A stretch of 64,000 nt of DNA from an uncultured Pseudoxanthomonas sp. GTDB lineage: Bacteria > Pseudomonadota > Gammaproteobacteria > Xanthomonadales > Xanthomonadaceae. Location of the stretch: assembly GCF_946886695.1 (NCBI RefSeq), contig NZ_CAMPJD010000011.1:22474-86473 (forward strand). The letters run 5' to 3'. Positions 11,907 through 21,404 of the stretch are shown here, in pieces (the stretch's first letter is position 1; every line of letters begins with the position of its first letter). The notes under the pieces are model-generated. The model worked only from the letters and a program-made list of their open reading frames with translations. It did no database searches and was not told the DNA's origin. Both the position numbers and the translations under genes were made by a program.

Positions 11907-13201
11907 ACACGCAGGCCGGCGTCGCGGTACGGGTCCTGGCCACCCGTGTCGTCGATGCCGTGATGCACCGTGGCCGTTCGCTGAAAGCGGAACTGGCCGC
12001 CTGCCTGCCTCGCATCGATGACGCACGGGACCGCGCGTTGCTGGAGGCGATCTGCTTCGCCGTACTGCGCTCGCGCGCCCGAAGCGAGGCGGCGCTGGAG
12101 CAGTGGATGAGCAGACCGCTGGGGCCGCGCGACAACGAGTTGCGTGCGCTCCTGCACGTGGGGTTCGCGCAGGTGGTGATCCTGGGGCTTCCTCCGCACG
12201 CGGCGCTGTCGGCGACCGTGGAAGCCGTACGCGCACTGGGTAGGCCGCACCAGGACAAGGTCGTGAACGCGTTATTGCGTCGTGCGCAGCGCGAAGGTCT
12301 GCCCGCTGTCTCCGCGGACGCGCTGTGGCCCGAGTGGCTGCGCCGGCAGATACGAGCCGATTGGCCGGAACAGGCCGAGGCGATTTTCGAGGCCAGCCAA
12401 CACGAAGCGCCGCTGTGGTTGAGAGTCAATCGATCCCGCGGCAGTCGTGACGAATATCGGCAACGACTGGCGGATGCGGGTATCAAGGCGGATCTCGCGG
12501 AGGGCATGGCCGATGCGCTGGTCCTGCGCGAACCGCTGGCTGCCTTGGCATTGCCTGGGTTTGCCCAAGGCGATGTCTCCGTGCAGGACGGCGCCGCACA
12601 ACGCGTGGCGGATCTGGCAGGCACGCTGCCAGCGGGAGCCCGCGTGCTGGACATGTGCGCCGCGCCCGGCGGCAAGTCCGCACACCTGCTGGAACGTGAT
12701 CATTCATTGCGACTGGTTGCACTCGATGTGGACGCCCGCCGGTTGCAGCGCGTCCGGGAGACGCTCGACCGAGTGGGTGCCAGCGCACACCTGCAGGCAG
12801 CGGATGCCACCGATACAACGGCCTGGTGGGATGGCCAGCCTTTCGATGTCGTGCTGCTGGATGCGCCCTGCTCCGCCACGGGCATCGTGCGCCGGCAACC
12901 GGATGTCCTGCTGCATCGGCGTGCCGAGGACATCACGGCGCTGACCCGTGTTCAGAGGGATCTGCTGGAAGCCGCCTGGCGTGTCGTTGCGCCGGGCGGC
13001 CGGCTGATCTACACCACGTGCTCGATCCTGCGTGCCGAGAACGCGCAACAGGTCGACGGATTCCGTGCACGGCACCCGGATGCGGTGCAGGATCTGCTGG
13101 ATGAGGTCTTGGGCCTCGAGGAGGCCGGCGGCCGGCAGCGTTTCCCTGGGGAGCAGGACATGGATGGATTTTTTTATGCGTCGTGGCGGAAGAGAACGTG
13201 A
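11903..13201 (+). CDS. rsmB: 16S rRNA m5C967 methyltransferase
   Basis: 432 residues. Methylates C967 of 16S rRNA with S-adenosylmethionine. The N-terminal third is NusB-like (helical, [16 protein letters not shown]). The methyltransferase domain follows, with the SAM-binding segment [15 protein letters not shown] near residue 250 and the two catalytic-type cysteines in [12 protein letters not shown] and [10 protein letters not shown]. The ATG overlaps the fmt stop by 4 bases and so fixes the start; the frame is open far upstream inside fmt, but that part is a shadow. Confidence 0.97.
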   Translation: MNTQAGVAVRVLATRVVDAVMHRGRSLKAELAACLPRIDDARDRALLEAICFAVLRSRARSEAALEQWMSRPLGPRDNELRALLHVGFAQVVILGLPPHAALSATVEAVRALGRPHQDKVVNALLRRAQREGLPAVSADALWPEWLRRQIRADWPEQAEAIFEASQHEAPLWLRVNRSRGSRDEYRQRLADAGIKADLAEGMADALVLREPLAALALPGFAQGDVSVQDGAAQRVADLAGTLPAGARVLDMCAAPGGKSAHLLERDHSLRLVALDVDARRLQRVRETLDRVGASAHLQAADATDTTAWWDGQPFDVVLLDAPCSATGIVRRQPDVLLHRRAEDITALTRVQRDLLEAAWRVVAPGGRLIYTTCSILRAENAQQVDGFRARHPDAVQDLLDEVLGLEEAGGRQRFPGEQDMDGFFYASWRKRT

Positions 13202-13417
13202 GCCATATCGCAGGACTCAACCTGATGCGACTGCGGCGACGCAAGCGCGTGCGATGAATCGCACGCTTGCCGCATACTTTCCTCCGCGCAGCGTACTGCC
13301 GATTCACGTTGCATTGACGTAACGATCATGCCGTTGGCTCAAACTCCCCTTCCCGGGAGTCCTGCCTGCTGCCTCCATGATCATGCCATCGCAATCCGCA
13401 GGACCCGAGGTGTACAG

Positions 13418-14632
13418 ATGAGGAGTTGTCGTCGACAGGATGTCGCGCGCGGGTTGGCGTGGCTGGCAGGGTTCAGCGCGGCCACGCTGCTGGTGGTGCC
13501 CAAGGGCCTTTCCGTATTCGCGGTACTGATGCTGGCGGCCACCGTGGCCGCACTGCCGGACCTCTGGCGCGGCGGGCGTGTTTTGCCGCGTGCCTGGTAC
13601 TCGCTATTGGCGACGGCATTGATTGTCGTCGCCATCGCGGCCGCGTCGATGTGGGCGCGCGACGCGCGCTGGGCCTCGTTGGACAATCCTTCGCGTGCGC
13701 TGCTGCTTCCCTGGTGCGCCTGGCTGGCCTGGACGACCCGCGTACGCATGTCGAGCCTGTGGTACGGGGCTTTGGCAGGCCTGCTCATTGCCTGCACGAT
13801 TTCGATCGTGCAGGTTTTGTTGGGTGTCGAGAGGGCGGGCAGCGAGGCGAACCCGATCGTGTTCGCCAATGCGGTGCTGGTGCTGCTGGTGGTTGCGGTG
13901 TTCTGCCGGCCACCGCACAAGGGGGTGCTGATGCCGTTGCTGCTGGTCGGCGTGATTGTGCTGGCCAACGTCGCCGTCATCCTCAGCGGCAGCCGCGGTG
14001 CGCTGCTGGGTCTGGGCCTCGTGGTGTTGATGTTGCTGGTGGGTGGCACGACGCGTTACCGATGGCGGCGACTGGGCATCGCGGGCGGCGTGCTCGCGAC
14101 CCTGTTCGTCGCCCTGTGGACCGTGCCTTGGCTGTCCACCCAGTTCAGGCTGGACCAGTTGCATGCGGATGTGTCCGGCTATGCGCTGGGCCAGGTGGAC
14201 CAGCCGATCAGCGCGCGTCTCGGGCTGCTGACGGTGGCATGGGATGCTTTCCGCGAGTCGCCGCTCACGGGTATCGGCATCGATGCTTTCGAGGCGCGTA
14301 TCGACGCCAGCGTCTATTGCCGGGGGGGCGAGCGCCATTTCTGCGGGCTGGAGCACGCACACAACGATCTTGCCCAATGGGGCGCGACGATGGGAGTGGC
14401 CGGCATCTTCGGCTTGCTGGCTCTGTACCTCGTCCCGCTATCTGTCGCGGCGCACCAGATCCGCGTGGCGCGCACGGAGGCTGCGGCAGGAGCACCGTGG
14501 GCGGCCGGCATGCTGGTGGCCACCTACATGGTCTCCGGATTGACGCAGTCGATGTTCTCCCACGCGCTCAGCACGAGCGCGTACGTGGTGTTGGTGGGGC
14601 TGCTGCTTGGCATCGGCATGCAGCGGGAATGA
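13418..14632 (+). CDS. O-antigen ligase/polymerase-like membrane protein
   Basis: 404 residues with about ten hydrophobic segments. The large loop and downstream segments contain GIGIDAFE and HNDLAQWGATMGVAGIFGLLALYL, which match the Wzy_C/O-antigen ligase pattern. Such proteins join or polymerise undecaprenyl-linked glycans on the outer face of the inner membrane. The start at 13418 has GAGG seven bases upstream; an ATG at 13328 in the same frame lacks a good ribosome site and would add 30 polar residues. It opens a run of glycosyltransferase genes, so a role in lipopolysaccharide or another surface glycan is likely, but ligase versus polymerase cannot be decided. Confidence 0.8.
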   Translation: MRSCRRQDVARGLAWLAGFSAATLLVVPKGLSVFAVLMLAATVAALPDLWRGGRVLPRAWYSLLATALIVVAIAAASMWARDARWASLDNPSRALLLPWCAWLAWTTRVRMSSLWYGALAGLLIACTISIVQVLLGVERAGSEANPIVFANAVLVLLVVAVFCRPPHKGVLMPLLLVGVIVLANVAVILSGSRGALLGLGLVVLMLLVGGTTRYRWRRLGIAGGVLATLFVALWTVPWLSTQFRLDQLHADVSGYALGQVDQPISARLGLLTVAWDAFRESPLTGIGIDAFEARIDASVYCRGGERHFCGLEHAHNDLAQWGATMGVAGIFGLLALYLVPLSVAAHQIRVARTEAAAGAPWAAGMLVATYMVSGLTQSMFSHALSTSAYVVLVGLLLGIGMQRE

Positions 14633-14663
14633 TCTCTCGCCCGATCCAGTACTGCCACGCGCT

Positions 14664-15554
14664 TCATGCAGCGACAGCGTGCTCTCCGATCGCTGGCATC
14701 GCCAAGTTGGGCGTTGACGATTGGTCGGCCATCTCCAGGTGCCTGTCCAGACCCAGCAGGCTGCGCGTGCGCTGTCCGTGTTTGGTCTCGAAGATCAGGG
14801 CATCGTTGGGGCTCGTTTCCCCATCGTGGCGCTCAGGGTGATACAGATGGCTGGCCAGGCCGGCGAAGCGGAGTGAGCGACGCTTGATACCCGCCCTGAC
14901 GGCGCGAACCGCCAGGTCGACATCCTCACGCCCCCATCCCTGGTAGCGTTCATCGAAGCCGTTGAGCGCGACCAGATCTTCGCGCCACCAAGCCTGGTTG
15001 CAGGTCTTGATCGCTTTCAGGGACGTGCTGGGACTTACAGCTGCGATGCAGCGCGACAACCATGGCAGGCGCAAGGCGTGACGCCGCCGGCGAATGCCCG
15101 GATCGAAGAATCCCAAGGCGTGGTCTTCGCTGGCGAGTAGCCTGTCACGCCCGTCAGCATCGGTCAGCACGCGCATTCCTTGTACGAAGGTGTTGCGCCG
15201 TGCAGCAGTAAGGTGGTCGGCGACGAAGGAAGGGTGCGGCACCATGTCGCCATCGAGCAGGATTACGTACTCGCTGGAAGCTGCAGCGATGGCGCGGTTG
15301 CGGCACAATGCAGCCCGGAAACCTTGGTCGGGTTGCCAGCAATGATGCAGGGGCATCGGGTAGCCGCGCGCAATGCGCTCGATGCAGGCGCGCGTGGCGG
15401 GGCCAGACCCGTCATCGGCCACAATCACTTCAGAAGGCAGCGCCTGCTGAGCCGCGAGCGCGCGCAATGTCTTCGCCAGCGCCTCGGGCCAGTTGAATGT
15501 CGTGACGAGGACGCTGACCGAACGCGGCTTGTGCGCGGTAGGCTTGGCACTCAT
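14664..15554 (-). CDS. Family 2 glycosyltransferase
   Basis: 296 residues, GT-A fold. The N-terminal nucleotide-binding part is SVSVLVTTFNWPEALAKTL, followed by VIVADDGSG. The DXD-like motif is ILLDGDMVPHP near 115. The C-terminal segment CNQAWWREDLVALNGFDERYQGWGREDVDLAVR resembles the acceptor-side domain of galactosyltransferase-like GT2 proteins. The start overlaps the stop of the upstream GT2 gene (ATGA). Donor and acceptor are unknown. It is similar in plan to the glycosyltransferase at 19513 (same WREDL/WRRDL...NGFDER/NGYDER segment). Confidence 0.88.
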   Translation of the reverse strand: MSAKPTAHKPRSVSVLVTTFNWPEALAKTLRALAAQQALPSEVIVADDGSGPATRACIERIARGYPMPLHHCWQPDQGFRAALCRNRAIAAASSEYVILLDGDMVPHPSFVADHLTAARRNTFVQGMRVLTDADGRDRLLASEDHALGFFDPGIRRRRHALRLPWLSRCIAAVSPSTSLKAIKTCNQAWWREDLVALNGFDERYQGWGREDVDLAVRAVRAGIKRRSLRFAGLASHLYHPERHDGETSPNDALIFETKHGQRTRSLLGLDRHLEMADQSSTPNLAMPAIGEHAVAA

Positions 15555-16462
15555 CGCTTCCCGCTCCTGCGGCCGAGCATGATTCCAAGCGCCCTTTCCC
15601 AACGCTTCCACCATGGCGCCGTTCCACGCAACGCGAGCGAGGCATACCGCTTGCGCTCGGTCCGGCAGGGGGCGACCTTCGTGCGGTACTCGTACTTGCC
15701 AAGATCCGCCGCCGACCGGTCGAGACCGATGATGGCCGCGTAGTGGTTGATGATGCCGAGGTTGCGGATGCGGTTGCGGTAAATCGACACCGGGTCGCGG
15801 CGTGTGGCCCACCAGCCGTTCTTTCCGTGCGACCGATAGCGTACCTCGCCGGTCGGCAGGAAGTACTTGCGCGCGCCCAGGATGCTGGCGCCGTGGACTA
15901 CGCAGGCATCGGCGCACAGTCGCCACAATGCGTCGAAGGAGGCGGGAAGGTCGAGCGTCCGCACGGCCCAGTTGCGGCGGAGCGAAAGTGCGGACGTGGG
16001 GGCGCCGTACCAGGGCTGGAATACGAGGGTGCTGATGGCCGTGAAGCCGAGATCTACCGGTCGTTCATCGAAACGGATGTGTTCACTGTCATCACCGAAG
16101 ACCCGCAGATCACTGAAGACAAAATCAACATCCGCACGCTGGTCGTAAAGCCTGGCGAGCGCCTCCAGGTATCCAGGCTCCCACAGGTCATCCGCATCCA
16201 GGAAACAGACCACGTCGGCATCGGTCGACATGACGCCTCTTCGGAATGCAGACAACTGCCCGCCGTTCTCGCCGAACAGGAGCGTTACCCTCGGATCGGC
16301 ACCGTAACGCTGCCTGAGCAATTCGGGCGAACCGTCGGTGGATCCGTCGTCTACTACGACGATCTGGCGCGGCGCGTAGCGCTGGGCCAATGCGCTGTCC
16401 ACCGCAGCTTCGACGAATGCGCGGTAGTTGTAGTTGGTGACGACGACGGCGAAGGTGGTCAT
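15551..16462 (-). CDS. Family 2 glycosyltransferase
   Basis: 303 residues. The start is FAVVVTNYNYRAFVEAAVDSAL, with IVVVDDGSTDGSPELL and the DXD motif FLDADDLWEPGYLEAL near 90, all standard GT2 features. The C-terminal half has no recognised extra domain. It lies 2 bases after the UDP-glucuronate decarboxylase gene and overlaps the next GT2 gene, so the three genes form one minus-strand operon. A UDP-xylose or related pentose donor is an attractive inference from the decarboxylase but is not shown by the sequence. Confidence 0.88.
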   Translation of the reverse strand: MTTFAVVVTNYNYRAFVEAAVDSALAQRYAPRQIVVVDDGSTDGSPELLRQRYGADPRVTLLFGENGGQLSAFRRGVMSTDADVVCFLDADDLWEPGYLEALARLYDQRADVDFVFSDLRVFGDDSEHIRFDERPVDLGFTAISTLVFQPWYGAPTSALSLRRNWAVRTLDLPASFDALWRLCADACVVHGASILGARKYFLPTGEVRYRSHGKNGWWATRRDPVSIYRNRIRNLGIINHYAAIIGLDRSAADLGKYEYRTKVAPCRTERKRYASLALRGTAPWWKRWERALGIMLGRRSGKR

Positions 16463-16464
16463 GC

Positions 16465-17403
16465 CTAGGCCTGCAGCAGGTGGCGGAAATACGAGATGGT
16501 TTCTTTCAGTCCATCCTCCAACTCGACCTTCGGCTCCCAGCCCAGCTTCTCGCGCGCCAGCGCGATATCAGGCTGGCGCTGTTTCGGGTCGTCGGAAGGC
16601 AGAGGCTGGAATACCAGCCGGGAACGGCTGCCGACCAGAGCGAGTACTTTTTCCGCCAGCTCCAGCATGCTGAACTCGCCGGGGTTTCCGATGTTGATCG
16701 GGCCGGTGAAGCCGCGCTCGGTCTCCATCATCCGTGCCATGGCATCGATAAGATCATCCACGTAACAGAAGCTGCGTGTCTGGCTGCCGTCGCCGTAGAT
16801 GGTGATGTCCTCGCCACGCAGCGCCTGCACGATGAAATTGGACACGACGCGACCATCATTGGGATGCATCCGCGGGCCGTAGGTGTTAAAGATTCGCACG
16901 ACCTTGATGTCGAGCCGGTGCTGTCGGAAATAATCGAAGAACAGCGTTTCGGCGCAGCGCTTGCCCTCGTCGTAGCAACTGCGGATGCCGATCGGATTGA
17001 CGCGTCCCCAGTAGCCTTCCTGCTGCGGATGCACCTCCGGGTCGCCGTACACCTCGCTGGTGGACGCCTGCAGGATGCGCGCATCGAGTCGCTTGGCCAG
17101 CCCGAGCATGTTAATGGCGCCGTGCACGCTGGTCTTGGTGGTCTGCACCGGATCGTGCTGGTAGTGCACCGGTGAAGCCGGACAGGCGAGGTTGAAGATG
17201 CGGTCCACTTCCACATAGAGGGGGAAGGTCACATCGTGCCGCATCAGCTCAAAGCGGGGATGACCAAGCAGATGGGCAATGTTCTGTTTGCTGCCGGTGA
17301 AAAAGTTATCGACACACAGTACGTCGTGGCCTTGCTCGACCAGTCGCTCGCACAGGTGCGACCCGAGGAAGCCGGCTCCGCCGGTGACCAAGATGCGCTG
17401 CAT
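16465..17403 (-). CDS. UDP-glucuronate decarboxylase (UDP-xylose synthase type)
   Basis: 312 residues, extended short-chain dehydrogenase/reductase. The NAD-binding motif is [10 protein letters not shown] at residues 8-17 and the catalytic YxxxK is YDEGK near 143-147. Also visible are [35 protein letters not shown] and [10 protein letters not shown], highly conserved in UXS enzymes that convert UDP-glucuronate to UDP-xylose. I chose the ATG directly before [11 protein letters not shown]; the open frame upstream adds a non-conserved tail. Its presence in a glycosyltransferase operon suggests a xylose- or related pentose-containing surface glycan. Confidence 0.9.
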   Translation of the reverse strand: MQRILVTGGAGFLGSHLCERLVEQGHDVLCVDNFFTGSKQNIAHLLGHPRFELMRHDVTFPLYVEVDRIFNLACPASPVHYQHDPVQTTKTSVHGAINMLGLAKRLDARILQASTSEVYGDPEVHPQQEGYWGRVNPIGIRSCYDEGKRCAETLFFDYFRQHRLDIKVVRIFNTYGPRMHPNDGRVVSNFIVQALRGEDITIYGDGSQTRSFCYVDDLIDAMARMMETERGFTGPINIGNPGEFSMLELAEKVLALVGSRSRLVFQPLPSDDPKQRQPDIALAREKLGWEPKVELEDGLKETISYFRHLLQA

Positions 17404-17551
17404 GGGGGAAGGGGGTGGTGGGGACGCGATATTGTCCGGGCCTGACGGGGTGAGAGCGGGGCAGCGCGAGAGCGCAAGACAGCCGCCAGTCAGGAAACTG
17501 CTTCGATATGGCACGGGCAGGCCGCCTGCGCCGGGAATGTGCGTGGACGTC

Positions 17552-17564
17552 TAGAATGAGCGCC
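17552..17564 (+). promoter_or_regulatory. -10 hexamer placing the start codon of the next gene
   Basis: TAGAAT at 17552-17557 matches the -10 consensus at five of six positions and lies 7 bases before the ATG at 17565. No Shine-Dalgarno is present. An alternative ATG at 17556 overlaps the hexamer itself, so 17565 is the better start and the transcript may be leaderless. Confidence 0.5.
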
Positions 17565-18383
17565 ATGCAGCCTCCCCTTCCCATCTCCCTCGTCGTCATC
17601 ACCCATAACGAGGCGCTGAATATCGGTCGTTGCCTGGATAGCGTGTCGTTCGTCACGGAAAAGCTGGTGATCGACAGCGGGAGTACCGACGATACCGTCG
17701 CGGTCGCGGAGGCGCATGGCGCGCGCGTGGTTCACCAGGACTGGTTGGGGTTCGGGCCGCAGCGCAACTTTGCGGGTGCACAGGCGCGGCATGACTGGCT
17801 GCTGGTGCTGGATGCGGACGAGTTCCTGTCGGAGGAACTCGCCGCACAACTCGAACGTGACCTGCCCGCATTGCTGGCATCCCCCAAGGCAGGCGCTTGG
17901 CTTCGCCGCCGCACCTGGCTGATGGGGGCGCCGATGCGCTGGTACCGGCCCATGGTCGGCGAGAGGATGGCCCGGTTCTACCACCGCGGACGGGCGCGCT
18001 GGACTGATGCGCGCGTACACGAATCGCTGCGCTTCGACGGCGATACCGTCGAGTTCAAGGCGCCCTTCAACCACGCCGATAACCCCAGCCTGGTACACAA
18101 GCAGCTGAAGGTGCTCCGTTACAGCGAGCTGAAGGCGCTGGACTGGCGCGACAAGCGCCGGCCGGTGCGGATGTGGCTGACGCCGTTGGTCTATCTGTCC
18201 AGCTTCATCAAGGATTACCTGCTGCGACTGGCCTTCCTAGATGGCTGGCGCGGTTTCATCATTGCCCAGACGGCGGCCAGCTATGCCGTCTACAAGCGCA
18301 TGCGTTACTACGAGATGCAGCACAACCCCGCCTCCATCGAGGCCGCGCACCGCAAGCTCGCCCGACACCAACTGGAACACTGA
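17565..18383 (+). CDS. Family 2 glycosyltransferase, WaaE/KdtX-like
   Basis: 272 residues from the ATG at 17565. The N-terminus is PISLVVITHNEALNIGRCLDSV, then VIDSGSTDDTV and the DXD-like VLDADEFLSEEL. The middle segment FYHRGRARWTDARVHESL and the C-terminal half-hydrophobic part are typical of WaaE/KdtX-type enzymes that add glucose or similar sugars to the lipopolysaccharide core. It is divergent from the UXS operon. Its stop overlaps the next start by one base (TGATG), so the CDP-glycerol transferase-like gene is cotranslated. Substrate is unknown. Confidence 0.88.
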   Translation: MQPPLPISLVVITHNEALNIGRCLDSVSFVTEKLVIDSGSTDDTVAVAEAHGARVVHQDWLGFGPQRNFAGAQARHDWLLVLDADEFLSEELAAQLERDLPALLASPKAGAWLRRRTWLMGAPMRWYRPMVGERMARFYHRGRARWTDARVHESLRFDGDTVEFKAPFNHADNPSLVHKQLKVLRYSELKALDWRDKRRPVRMWLTPLVYLSSFIKDYLLRLAFLDGWRGFIIAQTAASYAVYKRMRYYEMQHNPASIEAAHRKLARHQLEH

Positions 18384-19411
18384 TGGCCAAGCACTATCTC
18401 CTCTATGGTTCGGAGCGTTATGCGCTCGCCATCCTGCGGCCGCTGCAGGATGCGATCCGCGCCCGCGGCGGTGAGGCCGCCTGGTTCTTCGATGGCCCTG
18501 GTGCGGAGGACTTGCGACCGGACGAGAGGCTGCTGACCACCACGGAGGAAGTCCGCCGCTGGAACGCCATCGCCGTGATCACCGGCAGCAACGCGGTGCC
18601 GCACTTTTTCCCCGGTGTGAAGGTGGAGACCTTCCACGGCTTCGATGCCGGGAAACCCCGTCACATCTATATCCGCGGGTTTTTCGACCTGTATTGCACG
18701 ACCGGGCCGAACGACACGCGGGCATTCTCGGACATCGCCGAGCGCGTCGGTCACTTCAAAGTCGTCGAGACGGGGTGGCCGAAGATCGACCCCTTCATGA
18801 AGGATATCGCCGGGGCGCTGCCGCCCGTGCGCGAACCCCCGGTCATCCTGTACCACTCCACGTTCTCCCCGTCCTGGAGTGCCGCGGAGACGCTGTACGA
18901 AGAAGTGAAGCGCCTGTCGCGCACCGGGGAGTGGCGCTGGATCGTCACCTTCCATCCGAAGATGAATCCGGACACCGTGGCGAAGTTCCGTGCGCTGGAG
19001 AACGAACACCTGCGCTTTGCCGACGACGACAATATCCTGGACCTGTTTCCGCAGGTCGACATGATGTGTTCGGACACATCGTCGGCGCTCAACGAGTTCC
19101 TGCTCACGCACAAGCCGGTGGTCACGTTCAAGAACCGCAGGCCGGGCCCGCAACTGCTCGATATCGACGATGCGGCGCAGTTCGAGCCGGCGATCCGGCG
19201 CGCGTTGTCCCGGCCGCCGGAGCTGATGCAGGCCATCGTCGACTACGCCGACAGCATCCATCCCTACCGCGACGGCCGATCGAGCGAGCGCGTGCTGGAT
19301 GCCATCGATGCGTTCATCGCCGCAGGCGCGCGCAGCCGGCGGCCCAAGCCGATGAACCTGTGGAGGAAGCTCAAGATCCGCAAGCGCATCGGTTATTGGG
19401 GGCCGGCCTGA
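18383..19411 (+). CDS. CDP-glycerol glycerophosphotransferase-like protein
   Basis: 342 residues. The C-terminal half has the family features: a conserved segment around TFHPKMNPDT, then MCSDTSSALNEFLLTHKPVVTF, which matches the D.SS...E/DF....KP signature of teichoic-acid-type glycerophosphotransferases. The fold is GT-B-like, and no transmembrane segment is evident. In Gram-positive bacteria such enzymes build poly(glycerol phosphate); in a Gram-negative glycan cluster it more probably adds glycerol phosphate or another phospho-sugar to core or capsule. Start is fixed by the TGATG overlap. No CDP-glycerol synthesis gene is visible nearby. Confidence 0.8.
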   Translation: MAKHYLLYGSERYALAILRPLQDAIRARGGEAAWFFDGPGAEDLRPDERLLTTTEEVRRWNAIAVITGSNAVPHFFPGVKVETFHGFDAGKPRHIYIRGFFDLYCTTGPNDTRAFSDIAERVGHFKVVETGWPKIDPFMKDIAGALPPVREPPVILYHSTFSPSWSAAETLYEEVKRLSRTGEWRWIVTFHPKMNPDTVAKFRALENEHLRFADDDNILDLFPQVDMMCSDTSSALNEFLLTHKPVVTFKNRRPGPQLLDIDDAAQFEPAIRRALSRPPELMQAIVDYADSIHPYRDGRSSERVLDAIDAFIAAGARSRRPKPMNLWRKLKIRKRIGYWGPA

Positions 19412-19512
19412 AGACCGGGCGCTACCGGTTGTCATCTGGTCGCGCGAGAATGGAGGCGGGGGCGAGCGCCATGGCGAGCGTCATGCCCCGCGAAATCCGG
19501 TGAAGGGGTGCC

Positions 19513-20328
19513 GTGAAGATCACTGTCATTGCCAGTACGTACAACGCGGAGGAGTGGCTGGAGAAGGTGCTGCACGGCTACCGGTTCCAGACATGGCGTG
19601 ATTTTGAGCTGATCGTTGCCGACGATGGTTCGCGTGGAAGTACCCGCGAGATGGTGGAGCGGCTGGCGACCGATTATCCGGTGCCATTGCGGCATGTCTG
19701 GCACGAGGACGCGGGTTACCGGCGCCAGGAAATACTGAATCGCGCGATCCTCGCAGCGGCTTACGACTATGTTCTTTTCACCGACGGCGACTGCATTCCG
19801 CGCCGCGATTTCGTCGGCGTCCATGCCGCACTGGCGGAGCCGGGGCGCTTCCTGTCCGGGGGCTACTGCAAGCTGAGCATGAAGGCGAGCAAGGCGATCA
19901 CGCTGGATGACATCCGAGATGGTCGATGCTTCCAGCTCGACTGGTTGCGCGCGCTGGATCACGTGGGATTCTCGCCTGCGCTCAAGCTGGTCGCGGGTGC
20001 GCGGACAGGCCCCCTGCTGGATGCCATCACCACCACGCGCGCGACCTTCAACAACTGCAACTCTTCCGCATGGAGGCGGGATCTGCTGGCGATCAACGGT
20101 TACGACGAGCGGATGAAGTACGGCGGCCCCGACCGCGAACTCGGCGAGCGTCTGGAGAACCATGGGGTGCGTGGCAAGCAGATCCGGCATCGTGCGGTCT
20201 GCGTGCACCTGGACCACGCGCGGGGTTACAAGACATCGGAGTCGCTCCAGCGCAACCTCGCCATCCGCGCGCAGACCCGTGCACGGCGCATCACCTGGAC
20301 GCCCTACGGCATCGACAAGACGGGCTGA
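19513..20328 (+). CDS. Family 2 glycosyltransferase (GTG start)
   Basis: 271 residues. GTG start preceded by GAAGGGG. Features are KITVIASTYNAEEWLEKVL, LIVADDGSRGST, the DXD segment LFTDGDCIPRRDFV, and NCNSSAWRRDLLAINGYDERMKYGGPDRELGERL, a galactosyltransferase-like acceptor domain. The C-terminal HLDHARGYK with a cluster of basic residues (RAQTRARR) suggests membrane association. The last 25 bases overlap the 3' end of the convergent GT9 gene. Probably a core or surface-glycan transferase; donor unknown. Confidence 0.88.
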   Translation: MKITVIASTYNAEEWLEKVLHGYRFQTWRDFELIVADDGSRGSTREMVERLATDYPVPLRHVWHEDAGYRRQEILNRAILAAAYDYVLFTDGDCIPRRDFVGVHAALAEPGRFLSGGYCKLSMKASKAITLDDIRDGRCFQLDWLRALDHVGFSPALKLVAGARTGPLLDAITTTRATFNNCNSSAWRRDLLAINGYDERMKYGGPDRELGERLENHGVRGKQIRHRAVCVHLDHARGYKTSESLQRNLAIRAQTRARRITWTPYGIDKTG

Positions 20329-21404
20329 TCGCGCACCGGCAGCGCGCGCCATGCGTGGACCACGTCGGCGACCTGGATATCCGCGACACGGCTTGCGCTC
20401 CCATGCTCCCCGCCAAGAACCTGGATCGCGCCGGGACCGATGGGGCGCCATTTCGCCGGCGAGGCTGCGCCGAACATCACGACGAGCGGGCAGGCGAGCG
20501 CGGCAGCGGCATGCGCGGGGCCGGTGTCCACCGAGACCATGCTGTGGGCGTGTTCCATCAGTGCGAGCAGGCGCGGGACAGGCAAGTCACGCGCGGCATT
20601 GAGCATACGGGGGGAGCGTTGGGTGGCGGCATGTATGTCGTCCAGCACGCCGTGCTCGGCCGGCGATCCGCACAGTACGATCCGGGCGTCGGGAAGATCA
20701 TTCCAGATCGCCTTCGCCAGTTCGGCCCATGCCGTCGCCGGCCAGTGCTTGGCATTGCTCGCCGCGCCCAGGCGGCCACGCTTGTGGGTGCGCTTGTTGC
20801 CGGGCTGGAACAGGATGCACGGCGCGCTTCCGATCCCGTGCGCTGACTTCCATTGCAGGACATCGGCACGATCCGACGGAGCCACGACAAGCCGGGGCAG
20901 GCGGAAGGACCCGGCGACCACATCGCCAGCGCACGGATGGCGATGCACCGGATCGCGCTGGCCCAGCCGCACCCAGCGGTCCGGCCAGAGTCGCGGAACG
21001 CCGTCGTGCTCGTCGTCTTCGCGCACGCGCTGGACCCGGTCCTCGTCCTTCAATCGGGCACGCTGCAGCAGGCGCAGCGTAGGGGCATCGGTGTCGCATA
21101 CATACACGGGTCCACGTCCGCGCCTTCGCAGCCAGGCGACCGTCGCCCATTGACTGGGGCACAGCAGGTAAGGCGTGTTGCGGCTGCGGACCGTCCACAC
21201 GGTGCCCACTTCGGGTAGCGGCTCGAGCAATGCGTGCGTCCATGGCCCCGCGCCAAGCACATCGATCCGGCGACCATACCGCGCATGCAGCAGACGGATG
21301 AGCGTGGTGAGCATCACGATGTCGCCGAACGCTCCGCACCGCACCACCAGGGGCGCCGCGCCCGCTGCAGCGGCGCCGGCCTGCTTGTGCGCTGCCACGT
21401 TCAC
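20304..21404 (-). CDS. Family 9 glycosyltransferase (heptosyltransferase-like)
   Basis: 366 residues from a GTG that overlaps the stop of the upstream PH-domain gene (GTGA). The N-terminal domain is VVRCGAFGDIVMLTTLIRLLHARYG; the C-terminal domain carries ILFQPGNKR, KHWPATAWAELA and the GT9 signature SVDTGPAHAAAAL. These features are shared with ADP-heptose:LPS heptosyltransferases. The residue set is good enough for GT9 but not for heptosyltransferase I, II or III. It is the last gene of an operon led by the lipid A acyltransferase-like gene, which supports a lipopolysaccharide role. Confidence 0.87.
   Translation of the reverse strand: MNVAAHKQAGAAAAGAAPLVVRCGAFGDIVMLTTLIRLLHARYGRRIDVLGAGPWTHALLEPLPEVGTVWTVRSRNTPYLLCPSQWATVAWLRRRGRGPVYVCDTDAPTLRLLQRARLKDEDRVQRVREDDEHDGVPRLWPDRWVRLGQRDPVHRHPCAGDVVAGSFRLPRLVVAPSDRADVLQWKSAHGIGSAPCILFQPGNKRTHKRGRLGAASNAKHWPATAWAELAKAIWNDLPDARIVLCGSPAEHGVLDDIHAATQRSPRMLNAARDLPVPRLLALMEHAHSMVSVDTGPAHAAAALACPLVVMFGAASPAKWRPIGPGAIQVLGGEHGSASRVADIQVADVVHAWRALPVRDQPVLSMP

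Noticed and set aside
10266..12236. Upstream extension of the LysM frame to over 1000 codons
   Set aside because: The extension is antisense to def, fmt and rsmB. The signal peptide at 10265 marks the real start.
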